DNA from: Adiantum capillus-veneris
Lineage: Eukaryota > Streptophyta > Polypodiopsida > Polypodiales > Pteridaceae
Reading direction: 5' to 3'
DNA: 64,000 nucleotides
Assembly (NCBI GenBank): GCA_014529385.2
Contig: CM043966.1
Span: 95,297,087-95,361,086, forward strand
Shown here: positions 11,940 to 22,376 of the stretch, piece after piece
Position numbering within the stretch: the stretch's first letter is position 1
How the letters are laid out: every line of letters begins with the position of its first letter
Program-made: the position numbers and the translations under genes
Notes under the pieces: model-generated
Told to the model about the DNA's origin: nothing
Seen by the model: only the letters and a program-made list of their open reading frames with translations
The model's database searches: none

Positions 11940-12046
11940 GGGGAACAACCCCTAAGGGCTACATGTCACACGAGTTGTCAAGGGGGTTTGAACCCAAGAC
12001 TTTAGACACAAGGGGCTCTTGCTCTACCAACTGAGCTAGCACTCCT
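11940..12046 (-). repeat. tRNA-derived SINE-like head
   Basis: On the minus strand the head reads GGAGTGCTAGCTCAGTTGG then TAGAGC, a near-perfect A box with tRNA acceptor-like start. A B box GGGTTCAAACCC (about 11,985-11,996) follows at tRNA spacing. The anticodon arm does not pair and the 3' acceptor strand is missing, so this is not a functional tRNA gene. The body probably continues left of 11,940. Confidence 0.6.
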
Positions 12047-13416
12047 TCACAACATTTTCTGATATTTCACATGTTGTTTGGGTTTTTTAGAGTCATCCCA
12101 AAACAAGCAAGGTAGACACAACATTGTCAAACGCTCCAAGGTAGACACAACACAGTCAATCGGTGGTTTAAGTGAAGCTGTCATAAGATTGCTCGGGGTC
12201 ACCTGAGTTCAAAAGAAGGAGCATTTTATGTGACAATTTTTAGAAGCTTATATAGGACTACATTTAGAAAAGGAATGTTTCATTGCAATTTGCAAAAAAA
12301 ACCCTAAGTTTTGTTTTAAAAAGGAGTTATTTTATACACTCCATAGCATGTAACTGAAGGGTGAATTTGACTCTTTGACTACACATTGTATGGATAATTT
12401 CTTGGAGGTGGACCCCCAGAGCAAGATATCGATAGAGAAAGGTGTGCCTATACGATCGAGAGTCGATGCTTGTATAAGAAGTGCGGGGAAAGCCCTACTA
12501 TTAGCTTAATACAGCTAGCTGTCAAATTTTAAGGTATATATCTAAAGCAATATTCAAAGGTGAGAAATTAAAACCTACTAGAAATTTAATGTAAATTTGT
12601 TTAGTATAGCCAAAGCACATAATTAATGTTTCCCATTAGGTTTTTTAAAGATTTGGAAGAGGGTCTTTAGTTGGGTACTATGTGAAATTTTCAAACCCAT
12701 CAACACGTAAAACTCACAAACATTGAGCATGTGGAGATCGAATACTTCTACGTACAAATCTTCTAGCTGTCTTAGCTTTGCCATCTTCTCAAAGAAAACC
12801 TAACACTCCCATCCACTCTTTACACCACACAATCCCTCTGATTTTGGATTTTACTAGCTAGACTCTATGGGCAACCTTGTTCCACTTAGGGGGCTTCAAT
12901 AATAATGATATGAAACGTACAACCTACACACAGTTTTGTTGGTAAGTGGAGATTGCTTGTGAGGACAAAGAATCAAATTGATTCTCAAATAACTATGGTA
13001 CCTTTTGTAGCCAGTCACTTTCCTACATGAACTCATTGGACAAGTGAGGTGTTGTTTGATAGTGTTTGGAGTGAGTGCATGCTCTGGCACCTTTGCATCA
13101 ATAGTTGCAAGGCTATTCGTTTAGAGAGAGGTCCAACCCTTGTAGCTAGTGGAAACCCTTAGTGGAATACGACTCTAAGTGCCTCCCTAATTCCTTCTCA
13201 TGTTGATGGAGGACATATATAGGTAGTCAAGCTTACTTGGAGCACCAAAGCTTTTAGGATATTCATACTTGTTATCACAAAAGCATAACTCAATGGTGAC
13301 TAGTTTAGGTGCACCACTCTGCATGAGTCTAGATCATGGTGTACATCAAAGAACTTGTAGTGGAAGGATCTTGGCCATCTCAACCCTTTTTTCATGGGAA
13401 ATCTTCTTGGCTAAGG
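12047..13416. other. Intergenic region with weak copia-like traces
   Basis: No intact gene is seen. Minus-strand fragments around 12,900-13,100 may be decayed copia RNase H linker sequence belonging to the relic at 13.7-15.05 kb, but similarity is too weak to annotate. Confidence 0.4.
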
Positions 13417-13590
13417 TTCAAAATATGGAGGCAATCCAATTGAAATTAGCTTCCTGCGTCCATATTGAAACACTTCAAAATATGGAGGCAATCCAATTGA
13501 AATTAGCTTCCTGCGTCCATATTGAAACACTTCAAAATATGGAGGCAAGGCACTTGAAATCGGATCTCCCCAACCCCACCCCCCCATATT
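13417..13590. repeat. 57-bp tandem repeat, about three copies
   Basis: Units aligned on AATATGGAGGCAATCC start near 13,421, 13,478 and 13,535, a spacing of exactly 57 bp. Because 57 is divisible by three, the repeat stays open in several frames and makes a spurious repetitive peptide. Each unit contains ATATGGA and TCCATAT, so it can fold on itself. Confidence 0.9.
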
Positions 13591-13699
13591 GAAACACTTC
13601 AACGCATAATAATGTGCTCTTCCCTATGCATTACCTCAGTGCCTACTTCAAACCATTTAGGCTTCTCTTATGTTGACAGAACAACTTCTCTACAAAACC

Positions 13700-15050
13700 T
13701 TCTAGTTGATGCATGTAAATGTCTTCACATGGTGGTCTTCACAAAGACTACCATGTAAGAACCCTATCTTAATATGCATTTGGACCAACTCCATGTCCTC
13801 TTTAGAAATTAGAGCAAAAGTATTCATTTTAACAAATTCCAAAAATGCCTTGTCAAAATCTATACAATGGCTTTTCTTGAACCCTTTGCAACCAATCTTG
13901 TCTTGTACTAAGCTTTGCATCATTGGGTGTGATCTTCAACTTGTAAACCCATGTACATTAAAAAAACATTCTTCCCTTTTGGCACTAAATTTTTAAGTTT
14001 GATTCTTTTACAAAGCATCCATCTTGAATGTCATCACACTCTCCCACTTAAGCTTGTCATTTTGTAACATAGCCTCAGTATAGCAGGAGGGCTCTCCACA
14101 ATTTGTCAACAAAATTTCTTATAGGCCTGGCACAATTGTTTAAGCAACCTAGAAACTTGAGTTCACCTCCTCAATGCAACATAATGCATGAGAAACTAGT
14201 TATCCCACAATTTCTGAAGTTCTTGATGAACGACCACGACTTTGTACATGGCTAGAGCAACTAGGAGCATCACTTTGCACACTCTCTTCCATTGTGATGC
14301 ATGTATAGCATGTTGTCTTTGCTCATGAACAAGTAAGATAACATCTTTATCTTGCTATTCTATTTCGCATTGAACATGACATCACTACTACAAATTATCT
14401 ATAAGACATTAGATCCCACAAAACATGTTCCATCTCACAATCTTCTCCATAGCCAAGGAAAACACACTTATGGCACATCCACAAAGGCTTCACAACCAAA
14501 AAATTTGAGATGAGTGTACAAAATTCTTAATACCTGCCCAAAACTCCTCTTGAACACCACTAGCTAGTACATTCATTGGTGATCTTATTAATCATATGAG
14601 CTATAATTTTCATTTAGTCTAAAACCATATGACAACTTAGCATGACTCATAGCATACTGCAAATTTTCTCTTGAATCATGTGATTTATCCTCTTTGCAAC
14701 TCCATTATGGGCAGGTGTATGAGGAGTCATAAGCTCTCTCTTAACTCCATTTGTATTGTATAAATTCCATATTTGCCACCATTAAATATCCTTAAGCACT
14801 TAAGCTTTATATATGATTGATTCTTATAAGTAACGCTACCTAGTGATTTGGTAGGCATTGGCCCACACACATCCAAACGGCATATGTTTATTCTCTTAAG
14901 ATCTTTCATAATTAACACCCTGAAAATAGTTGAAGTAGCATGCTTACCAAACACACAATAGTAGGTTTATTCTCTTAAGATCTTTCATATTAACACCCTG
15001 AAAATATTTGAGCTAGCATGCTTACCAAACACACAATATTCACAAACTTC
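13700..15050 (-). pseudogene. Ty1/copia pol relic (integrase to RT)
   Basis: Minus-strand fragments in order: an integrase core piece (DVCGPMPTKSLG, about 14,840-14,890), an HTPxxNGVAxR-type stretch (about 14,690-14,730), a KCxFLGYGED-like stretch near 14,450, and an RT piece 13,923-13,702 (GFKKSHCIDFD, then KEDMELVQMHIKIGFLHG). Canonical copia reads KGFxQxxGIDFxExFSPVVK and ALVxQMDVKTAFLHG. Numerous stops and frameshifts show it is old. Confidence 0.7.
14884..15045. repeat. Tandem duplication of about 80 bp
   Basis: A block containing TTTATTCTCTTAAGATCTTT and GCATGCTTACCAAACACACA occurs twice in succession (about 14,886-14,965 and 14,966-15,042) with small differences. Confidence 0.85.
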
Positions 15051-15089
15051 AACCCCCAGATAATGGAAGACAAGGAGATAACTCAAACC

Positions 15090-15850
15090 TAGATATTATT
15101 ACACGATTTGGTTGTCCCTTTGAAATTGTGAACGATAATGGCACTCATTTTATAAATGAAATGATAAAGGAACTCACAACAAGCTTCATGATATCCCACC
15201 ATAAGTTGACACCTTATTATCCACAAGAAAATGTCCAAGCTGAGAGCACTAATAAGACTTTAATTTCTATCGTGACCAAGATGATAGAGGCTCATTGCAC
15301 AGATTGGGATTTGAAGCTAACATCAACTCTATGGGCTTATCGTACTGCATATAAAGTGGCTATTAATTGTACACCATTCAAAATGGTATATGGCCAAGAA
15401 GAAGTTAGGCCCTGGGAGTTTGTTATTCCTAGCTTTGAGTAGCTTCACATGAAGGTTGGCATGGTAACCCTTTGGTTGATCGTTTATATATCATTGAGCG
15501 ATTAGATGAAGAGAGGCAATTGGATGTGCAAAATGCACTTGTGGAGAAGGATAGGTGAAAGAAATGGTTTGATCGTCATTTAAAGAACAAGGATATCAAG
15601 GTTGGGGATAAAGTTCTTATGTATGGAGTGCTAACGAGAAGAAAAAGCTGAAATATGCATAAAAATGACCATATAGAGTATACGAAATCACCCCACAAGG
15701 TACCATTCGCGTGGAAACACTTGATGGAGTGGAAACCATTGGATTCCTCAATGGGAGTAAATTTAAAAGATACCATGATCTTTTAGGCCAAGAGAAGCTA
15801 CATGCCATTCATCAGAAAAAGGCAGCCGAGGCACAAGCAGAATTGAAAAA
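15090..15850 (+). pseudogene. Gypsy integrase C-terminal half
   Basis: The frame at 15,128-15,442 has the second half of the integrase core: FEIVNDNGTHF with the second catalytic Asp, then HKLTPYYPQENVQAESTNKT with the catalytic Glu, at the DDE spacing. It ends with an LWAYRTAYK stretch. Past a stop at about 15,440 the reading continues in other frames into the post-core region (TPQGTIRVETLDGVETIGF, about 15,690-15,760). The first catalytic Asp and the zinc finger are absent. Confidence 0.75.
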
Positions 15851-15959
15851 GATACAAGCTCAAGCAATGTATTAGGCGCCAACAAGAGGCCAGATTGGGA
15901 GTTCCACATGCATTTCAAGTTGAATCAGAGGGGAAGATTTTGACCCACCTCTACGATAC

Positions 15960-16854
15960 CCCATCGAGTTAAATAGCACCTATGGAAAAGTGCTATATAA
16001 CACTTTATTGGACACGGGAGCTAAACATAATCTGTTATCCTATGGAGTGTGGTGTCAATTAGGAAAGCCATCTTTATCCGAAAGTACCATCCAAGTCAAG
16101 GGTATTAACAAGAAGAAACCTATTGTCTTTGGAATCTTGCACGCTCCTGTCATTTATGACACGGGACAGTGGCTCAAAGCTTTTTGGTCATGCTTGCGGG
16201 TGCTATGGAGGGCAGCATAAACCTAGGATGTAAGTGATTTCTGCAACCAAGTGTACTATCGATTGGAGAACGGGGAGTATCACGACACAAACACAAACTC
16301 TCAGTCCTTCCACTCAAGCAATAGTCTCTAAGTTATTGCCTCCTGAGGGAACACAAAATGGAACATTGCATATTCAAGAGGTTGAAACATCTATTCCTAT
16401 GGCACAACCCTTTAGAGCTTCAACTTCCATGATTGAAATAAAGAATGAGGCACCCAAGACTCAGCGTGATTTGTCAAGGGCAACATACAAATGGGTCCCT
16501 AAAGCTTCCTTGACAACCACTTTCGATGCTCAATTTGATTCAAAATAGAAGCCTCGTGAGAGACGCCCCAAGAAATGTAAGAAAATGTTACGTTGGATTC
16601 CTAAGAGACTATTAGAAGCCCAAGGCTACTATGATGGAAATGATCAAATCTGGGTACCTAAATGTACCTTGTGTTCTCTCCTGTCACCTAGCTCAAGAAT
16701 AGGAAAGTCAAATGAACCTTCTAGCTCTTCATGTAGTTCATCTACAAAAATACAAGCTTCAATACAACCTCCACCTACCATTAGAAATATCCATACAAAC
16801 AAGAAAGAATTTGCACCTCCCATTGTAAGTTCACCACCTACAACAATGTTGTAA
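15960..16854 (+). pseudogene. Retropepsin-like domain plus WxPK repeats, downstream of integrase
   Basis: Frames 15,990-16,220, 16,234-16,548 and 16,585-16,854 follow one another. The first has NTLLDTGAKHNLLSYG, a retropepsin active-site signature (DTGA), followed by a short flap-like region. The next two carry YKWVPKAS, LRWIPKRL and IWVPKC motifs and a Ser-rich tail. The same order (DSGAG protease then WIPK/WVPK repeats) occurs in A1 and A2. A protease-like domain after the integrase is not the usual Ty3/gypsy order. Stops at 16,220 and 16,546 break the frame. Confidence 0.6.
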
Positions 16855-17139
16855 GTAAGATCATGGGAGAGAACCTTACCACCCTTGCAACTTGATGAAG
16901 TTCATAGGGTGGTGGAAAACTATTGGTCAAATACTTTACCCATTACAGCTTGGAATGATTGGTTTTAGAAGCTGACGACAACCTTCCAAAAAGTATGATC
17001 TACCCAAGGAAGGAGAGAGTGTTTACTATGACCATCATTCGCTCGCTTCCCTCTTAATCTTCCTCCTCACCTATCAACTCTTAAAATTGAGGGAACGTAT
17101 ATACATAGCCTTATACTTATACTAACAAAAGGCAAAAAA

Positions 17140-17335
17140 AACAAAACAAAAACAGTAAATGAGCAAGAGCGACTAGCAACAAGAGTGCACCCTATCGGAC
17201 CCACACATAGTATGAATGCACCATATCACAAAAAACAAAACAAAAACAGTAAATGAGCAAGAGCCACTAGCAACAAGAGTGCACCCTATCGAACCCACAC
17301 ATAGTACAAATGCACCATATCACATCAAGCAACAC
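17140..17335. repeat. 94-bp tandem duplication upstream of the A3 LTR
   Basis: A unit containing AAATGAGCAAGAGC and AACAAGAGTGCACCCTATCG occurs at 17,157 and again at 17,251 with few differences. Confidence 0.88.
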
Positions 17336-17399
17336 AAGAAACAACCCTCATGTTTTAGAGACCTAACCACATATATATGTGTTCACAAAGATGGCTAGT

Positions 17400-18342
17400 T
17401 GTTGACCGCTAGGTCAACAACACAACATAACCAAAGTCTTATCTTTTGCGAGTTATGAAATGCTGCGGATTATGGCTATAAACGTCATTTGTAATGAGTA
17501 GTTATTCTAGTTTCAGAAGCCGGGGTGCAATGGCACTTCCAGATTGTAAATACAAAGCCATTTGACCCTTTCGACCCCATTTTTGGTTAAACCTAAGGTA
17601 GCCTTAGTATATAAGGTACTTAGGTCATTTTGTAAAGGGGGCTTTTATCATAATCATAACTTTAGCGCTGCCGTCTACTGTGTGTGAGAGAGAAAGAGAG
17701 TGAGTGTGAGCTTTATCCTATCGCTACGCCTGGCTCGCTCAACACATTGGAGATCCGACTGCACCATTGCTATAGGCTCAAGGAGAGCTACGCGACAACG
17801 CCAAGAATTCCACGTGAGACGAAGCGCACATGCTGACGCATCTACGAGCTATTTGTGGTAGTAAGTGTATCAAACGATGTCTGTTTTCTGCGTGCTAGTA
17901 GTTTATAGAATCGTGGCGACATAAGCTACGCATAAGTACTCATAAATTTCAGTTTCGGGCACTTTCAAAATTCTGCTCTGTCATCCTACGCGTTTTCCGC
18001 AGACGGGTTTAGAGTGAGGGTTTTGAGTGTAGAAGCGTAGGTACAAGTGTATCCTAGTGAGGGGATGGTGTTCCTTAAGTTTCATATGAATCTGGCATGA
18101 TTAGGTGAGTTACCTTCCGTATGTGTGTATGCGGCTAGGTGGTGTAGTTGAGAGAAGTGAGGTTCTTGATTGTGGTTTAGTTGGCCTTCCAGAGTGTTGT
18201 ATGTGTATGATGGTCTCAGCTTGACAAGCTAAAGAGATCTCCTCCGTGTGCCTATCGTGTTATCTGTGTCCTCGATTGACATTATATTGATCTAGGTAGT
18301 GTTTGCATGCACTTTATGGGTGTGTGAGTCGCTCCTCCAACA
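17400..18342 (+). repeat. Family-A 3' LTR (A3)
   Basis: The LTR starts TGTTGACCGCTAGGTCAACA and ends CTCCAACA. It aligns over its whole length with the reverse complement of 46,324-47,283. The first 20 bases form an inverted repeat (TGTTGACC ... GGTCAACA). A TATATAAGG box lies at 17,608-17,616. Confidence 0.85.
17608..17616 (+). promoter_or_regulatory. LTR TATA box (A3)
   Basis: TATATAAGG within CCTTAGTATATAAGGTAC. The same motif is conserved in the A1 LTR (47,054-47,062, minus), supporting a real pol II core promoter. Confidence 0.6.
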
Positions 18343-19154
18343 CTAGTTCACCAGAGGCATGCGCTTCTATTTTTTATGAAAGGTACCCTTTTAATTTTTC
18401 TCAAGTGTTTCACATATACTACCCTGTACTTTCTTGTGAATGGGATTTGGTAGAACGACTCGCGTGTGAGAAAAATTTTGGGGACTTAGAATGGCTAATA
18501 TGTCTATGGACTACTAGTGACCCATACCCAATAATGAATGTTTCTCCAGTGACACATGCTTATTATTTTGCACAAGATGAGTATCCGCGCATGGCAAGGT
18601 TCTTGATTAACATGTGCACACGATGATGATGAAGAATCTAAGGAAGACTATGGTCTCATTGACAATGATTTTGTTTATCTAGACAATGAGGATAGAAGAC
18701 TAGCCTTAGGGATGCCACCCGGTCTATATACTATCCTCTTCCCTTGATTCCATAAGTAATAACAGATAGGTAGGTTAGGGGTCTATATTTTGTTTCAGCT
18801 TGTTTTTCATGAGTTTTGGTCTTTTCCAAGAGTTTTTTTCTTCTCACACTAACATGCCTCCTCAAGATATAGTGCCTTTTTGCTTGATATTGTTGTGTAG
18901 AACATATATGGATCTCCACGACATGGCTGAGGACATCTGCTTCGACGAAATGAGCAACTCCATACCTCCTCCATACCTCCAGGTGTACTACTTTCCATGA
19001 TTCATGTTGGTGGATATTTATACTTGTTGATTGTGGTCTTCCATGGTTTGATTAAGTGCATTTAGTTATGTTTTGTTATATGCCATTATAGCTATATAAA
19101 TTTTTCTTTGCTTAGGTTGATGAACTAGAGTTTATTCCTATCGATGAGCCTTGA
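18343..19154 (+). pseudogene. Unidentified coding relic abutting the A3 LTR
   Basis: From the base after the A3 LTR, an open frame runs to 18,626 (SPEACASIFYERYPFNF, then THAYYFAQDEYPRMARFL). A one-frame shift continues DDDEESKEDYGLIDND and LALGMPPG to about 18,718. Further on, 18,908-18,982 reads MDLHDMAEDICFDEMSNS and PPPYLQ. A GT...TTGCTTAG stretch then joins in phase to VDELEFIPIDEP and a stop at 19,152-19,154. That looks like a real GT-AG intron. The earlier join does not fit phase. No family is recognised; it could be a broken host gene 3' end or part of an older element. Confidence 0.35.
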
Positions 19155-20349
19155 GGTTAGGAGGCCGTGACTTTAGGTTAACTCATTTACTTGACCACTA
19201 GTCCTAGTTGGTAAAATTATATGGGTGTTTGAGACCTTAGGAGTGTTTTATGCATAGAGAAGCTCGCTCACTTCAACAACGAAAGGCACTAGTGAGAATA
19301 CAAAGGAAATGGAAGCAAAAAGAAAAAGTACCACAAAGGTAAAATCTCAAGCTAGAAGAGAAATCTCGGCTTGGTTTGGTACTTCACTCACATGCATTGT
19401 CTATGGTAATAGAGCCCTCGAGGTTCCCAAAGTGGACGCTTTTCTTTGAAAAGCAAAAAACCCTAGACTTACAAAATAAGCACAGACAGTAAATAATTTT
19501 GAATTTTAAAAAAAAGAAAAAGAAAAAAAGGACATGAAAAAGAACTTCCATTAAGCTTAAAGTGAAAAATTCAAGCTCTTGTTTGGAGTTGTGAGAGTTA
19601 GTTGGCTAATCAAAGATGAAAGGCACACTTGGGGCCTCTTGCATTTAGATAATCTTCCAAACTTAGCTACTACTAGAGTAGTTGTTTTAACCTTATCCAT
19701 ACCTACCTAATTGATAGATTCATCCATAAGCCCAAAACTCTTGATTGATTAATTTCATCAAAGTACAATTTATTTGTCCTTAATGGCAGTGCAGCATTTC
19801 ATAATTCTTTGCAATTACTCATCCTCATGTACTTTATATTTCCCACATGCTTTATTGCCATATAGTTCCTCTCTCTCACGGTGAATTTGTTGTGCAGACA
19901 ATCTATCCCAGATGCTCTACCACCTTGATAAACGAGCTTCACCTCACTAGCTTTCGAAGGACAAAATCTACATCAAGAAGGGGGGCATGCTAACTGATGA
20001 AGGAGACCCGTGTGATGATGTTTTTACGGGACATGCAGTGGAGTCAGCACCGGGAAAATATGAGGCTGGACATCGGCCCAGTTAACATCCACGGATATCA
20101 CATTGTTTTGAGTCAGGGACCGAGCGGCTTATTGGTCCTATAGGTGATTGGGTGATTTCCAATGAGAGACGCACCACATATCTCAATTGACATTAATTTT
20201 TACTTTGACCGACCAGTATGGCGCCTATGTGTGAATGGGCCAAACCCATGTAAAAGGGTCATTATGACCTAAATCCCTTATTCTGAGAGGTGCATGCTAA
20301 AGAGAGTGCTCTTGACTTATCTCCATCTCCTTCTCCATTGTGTGCTCAC
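19155..20349. other. Intergenic region; polypurine tract before a TG start
   Basis: No coding region is recognised. AAGAAGGGGGG at 19,975-19,985 followed by CA-TGCTAACTGATG looks like a gypsy polypurine tract next to a 3' LTR start at 19,988. No partner LTR is found in the window, so this remains a suggestion. Confidence 0.35.
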
Positions 20350-20352
20350 GGG

Positions 20353-20390
<38 letters not shown>

Positions 20391-20836
20391 ACACATGTAT
20401 GCGCGATTGAGCATTGCGACGGCGTCGACAGCAGCGAAGCGGCGTCGGCGGGCTCCCTCTTCACTATGGCACCAAATTCCTGTAATGACAAAAAGAGAGA
20501 GGTGAGAGACGTTGAATTCCTGAGCTTCCCTTACACGAGTTGTGTGTTTGCAACCTTAGTGGCTCACACGCAACGCACAACAAGTCCCTTGCAGCACGAC
20601 ACAATGTCCTTCTTCTCTAATCTTACTATGATTGCCATGTGACTTGCTTCTCTCACGATTCCTCTCCATGAATTTTTTTTCTACCTCTAGAGAGAGAGAG
20701 AGAGACTCTACTTTTCTTGTTCAATAGACTCTCCTCTAATCTCCTCTAAAAGCAAGATCCTAGCCACACGTTTGAGTCACCAAAAGAAAGCTGCTAGCTA
20801 ATTCATCAATGTCAAAGATATAATTGGCCAATCAAA
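20350..20836 (+). repeat. Dispersed direct repeat, copy 1
   Basis: This block matches about 24,750-25,286 in the same orientation: a GT microsatellite, GCGGCGTCGGCGGGCTCCCT, CCTGAGCTTCCC, ACACAATGTCCTTCTTCTCT, a GA microsatellite, and an end at ATAATTGGCCAAT. No PBS or polypurine tract flanks it, so it is not clearly an LTR. Confidence 0.8.
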
Positions 20837-20937
20837 ATACCAAGGATTACATATCAAGAAATTTCCTGATGGAGGAGTTTCTGCCTCTTCCCCTAGTGTA
20901 GCTACAAGATTTACCCCGGTTAGAGAAGAGTTAGGAG

Positions 20938-22376
20938 TTAAGAAGGAGGTGAAAGAGTTGGGAGTAGCAAGAGAATTGGGCCTCTTAAGAGCAGGGGAAT
21001 GTCTTCATCAATACAAGGCTTGAGTAAGCTAGTGATGATCTTTACACCTTTGTAGTTGGCATAAGTAGTTAGGTAGATTCTAGGTTCATCATATTTTAGT
21101 TCTTTCAAGATATCCAGCATTAGCCCACGAAAGATGTTAAAGGCAATCTGAGCAATTACGATCTGTTTAGCTTGGCCACCCAACCAGGAGCAAATAAGGG
21201 AGAGGTGGAAATCCACGGGCTTTTCAATGAAGAGTAGGTCTAGATGGTTGAGAATAAACCAAATGGCATGATCAAACCACATGATGCTAGATTCACAAGA
21301 GGCTTTAGGGTCTAGAAATCTGCAGGCACATTTAACATAAGGCCAAAATACATTCCAAATGGATTTTGTGTAGAAGTTTGGGTTGCTTTAAGAAAACTCC
21401 ATGTTCCCTTTTGTACGGATGTAGAGGCCAGTATTGGAGGGGCATTTAGAGTGGTCAATGAGATTGAGGTTAAAGGGGGCTTTGATGAGTTCTCTGTCAA
21501 GGAATTGTCCACCTTTTAAGATCTTGAGTCTGGAGTCCTCGACAGTGGAGGCTGTGAGGTTGGCAAGGTAAACCCAGGTTTCACTTAAAATAGGTGCTAA
21601 GAAAGCTTTGTTGGGTAAGACCCAAAGCTGATGGTCCACCCCAAAAGACTCAATTTCAATCTGTCTAACAGGTAAGAAAGGAAAAACTGTAAAAACTTTT
21701 AGCATTATTTCCAAAAGGTTGGAGTCATTGAGGGAACAAAGAATACTCTGAAATGCTTTGATGGCTTCTAGAGCTGCACTATCCCTACAAAAGATACCAC
21801 CAGTTTGTGGGATAACAGGGATAGCCGAGGTACTAATAAAAGAAGGAATGAGGCCACATAACTTCCTTAAAAAGTTAGATAGATCAACCCCAGATGAAGA
21901 AAATAGAGCAAGCTCATGTTGGTATTGTATAGGAAGTAAGGGAAGTTGGGCTATGTACTGAGAAATCAAATTTACCCCTTCCTTGGAGTCTTTGTCTAAG
22001 GTAGCGAGAACTTTGACCCAATCATTAAAGGATAACATGGGTACAATATACATTTTCTTGTCTGATGTAAGAGCCGAATCATATATTAATTGAGAGGCAT
22101 TCAAGCTGTTAATACATATGAGGACAAGAGATGTGGCTCCAGAGAGGGGCTCAGAGGTCAATTCCAATCCTTGTGAAAGAGCAAGGGTCTGCAGTATATC
22201 CAAAAAAGTTTAGTAAGGTTATGACTACTTTTTGTAGTAGGTAATACAATCTTTGGCCTTCCTAGCAAGGAGAGGTCGGGTTCTAACTGACAAGTAATTT
22301 TTTGGTCTATGGTCTTTAAGGTACAACTTACTTTGTTCAAGAATCTTTGTATGATGCTCAGGGCTGTGTTTAACAC
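20938..22376 (-). pseudogene. Unidentified intronless coding relic
   Basis: Consecutive minus-strand frames cover 22,376-22,158, 22,203-21,388 (271 codons), 21,512-21,312 and 21,282-20,938. Together they look like one protein of about 470 residues broken by two or more frameshifts. Composition is that of a folded, Leu/Ile/Ser-rich protein (for example SLVLICINSLNASQLIYDSA and LSFNDWVKVLATLDKD), without transmembrane or low-complexity bias. No retroelement, plant enzyme or zinc-finger motif is recognised. No splice sites are needed, so a retrocopy or an integrated viral gene are possible explanations, but neither is demonstrated. Confidence 0.5.

Larger units (their letters stand above)
15060..18342 (+). 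mobile_element. Family-A Ty3/gypsy element, 3' part (A3)
   Basis: A 5'-incomplete LTR retrotransposon: integrase fragment, a downstream retropepsin-like/WxPK region, then a 943-bp LTR. The LTR is the reverse complement, with divergence, of the A1 LTR at 46,324-47,283, so A3 and A1 belong to one family in opposite orientation. No RT, RNase H or 5' LTR is present in the window. The integrase tail resembles the Athila/Tat side of Ty3/gypsy rather than chromoviruses, and no chromodomain is seen. Confidence 0.75.

Noticed and set aside
11940-12046. Functional tRNA gene
   Set aside because: A and B boxes are good, but the anticodon stem does not pair and there is no matching 3' acceptor strand. 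A tRNA-derived SINE fits better.
13411-13602. Repetitive small protein encoded by the 57-bp units
   Set aside because: The unit length is a multiple of three, so open frames arise automatically on both strands; no start context or homologue is seen.
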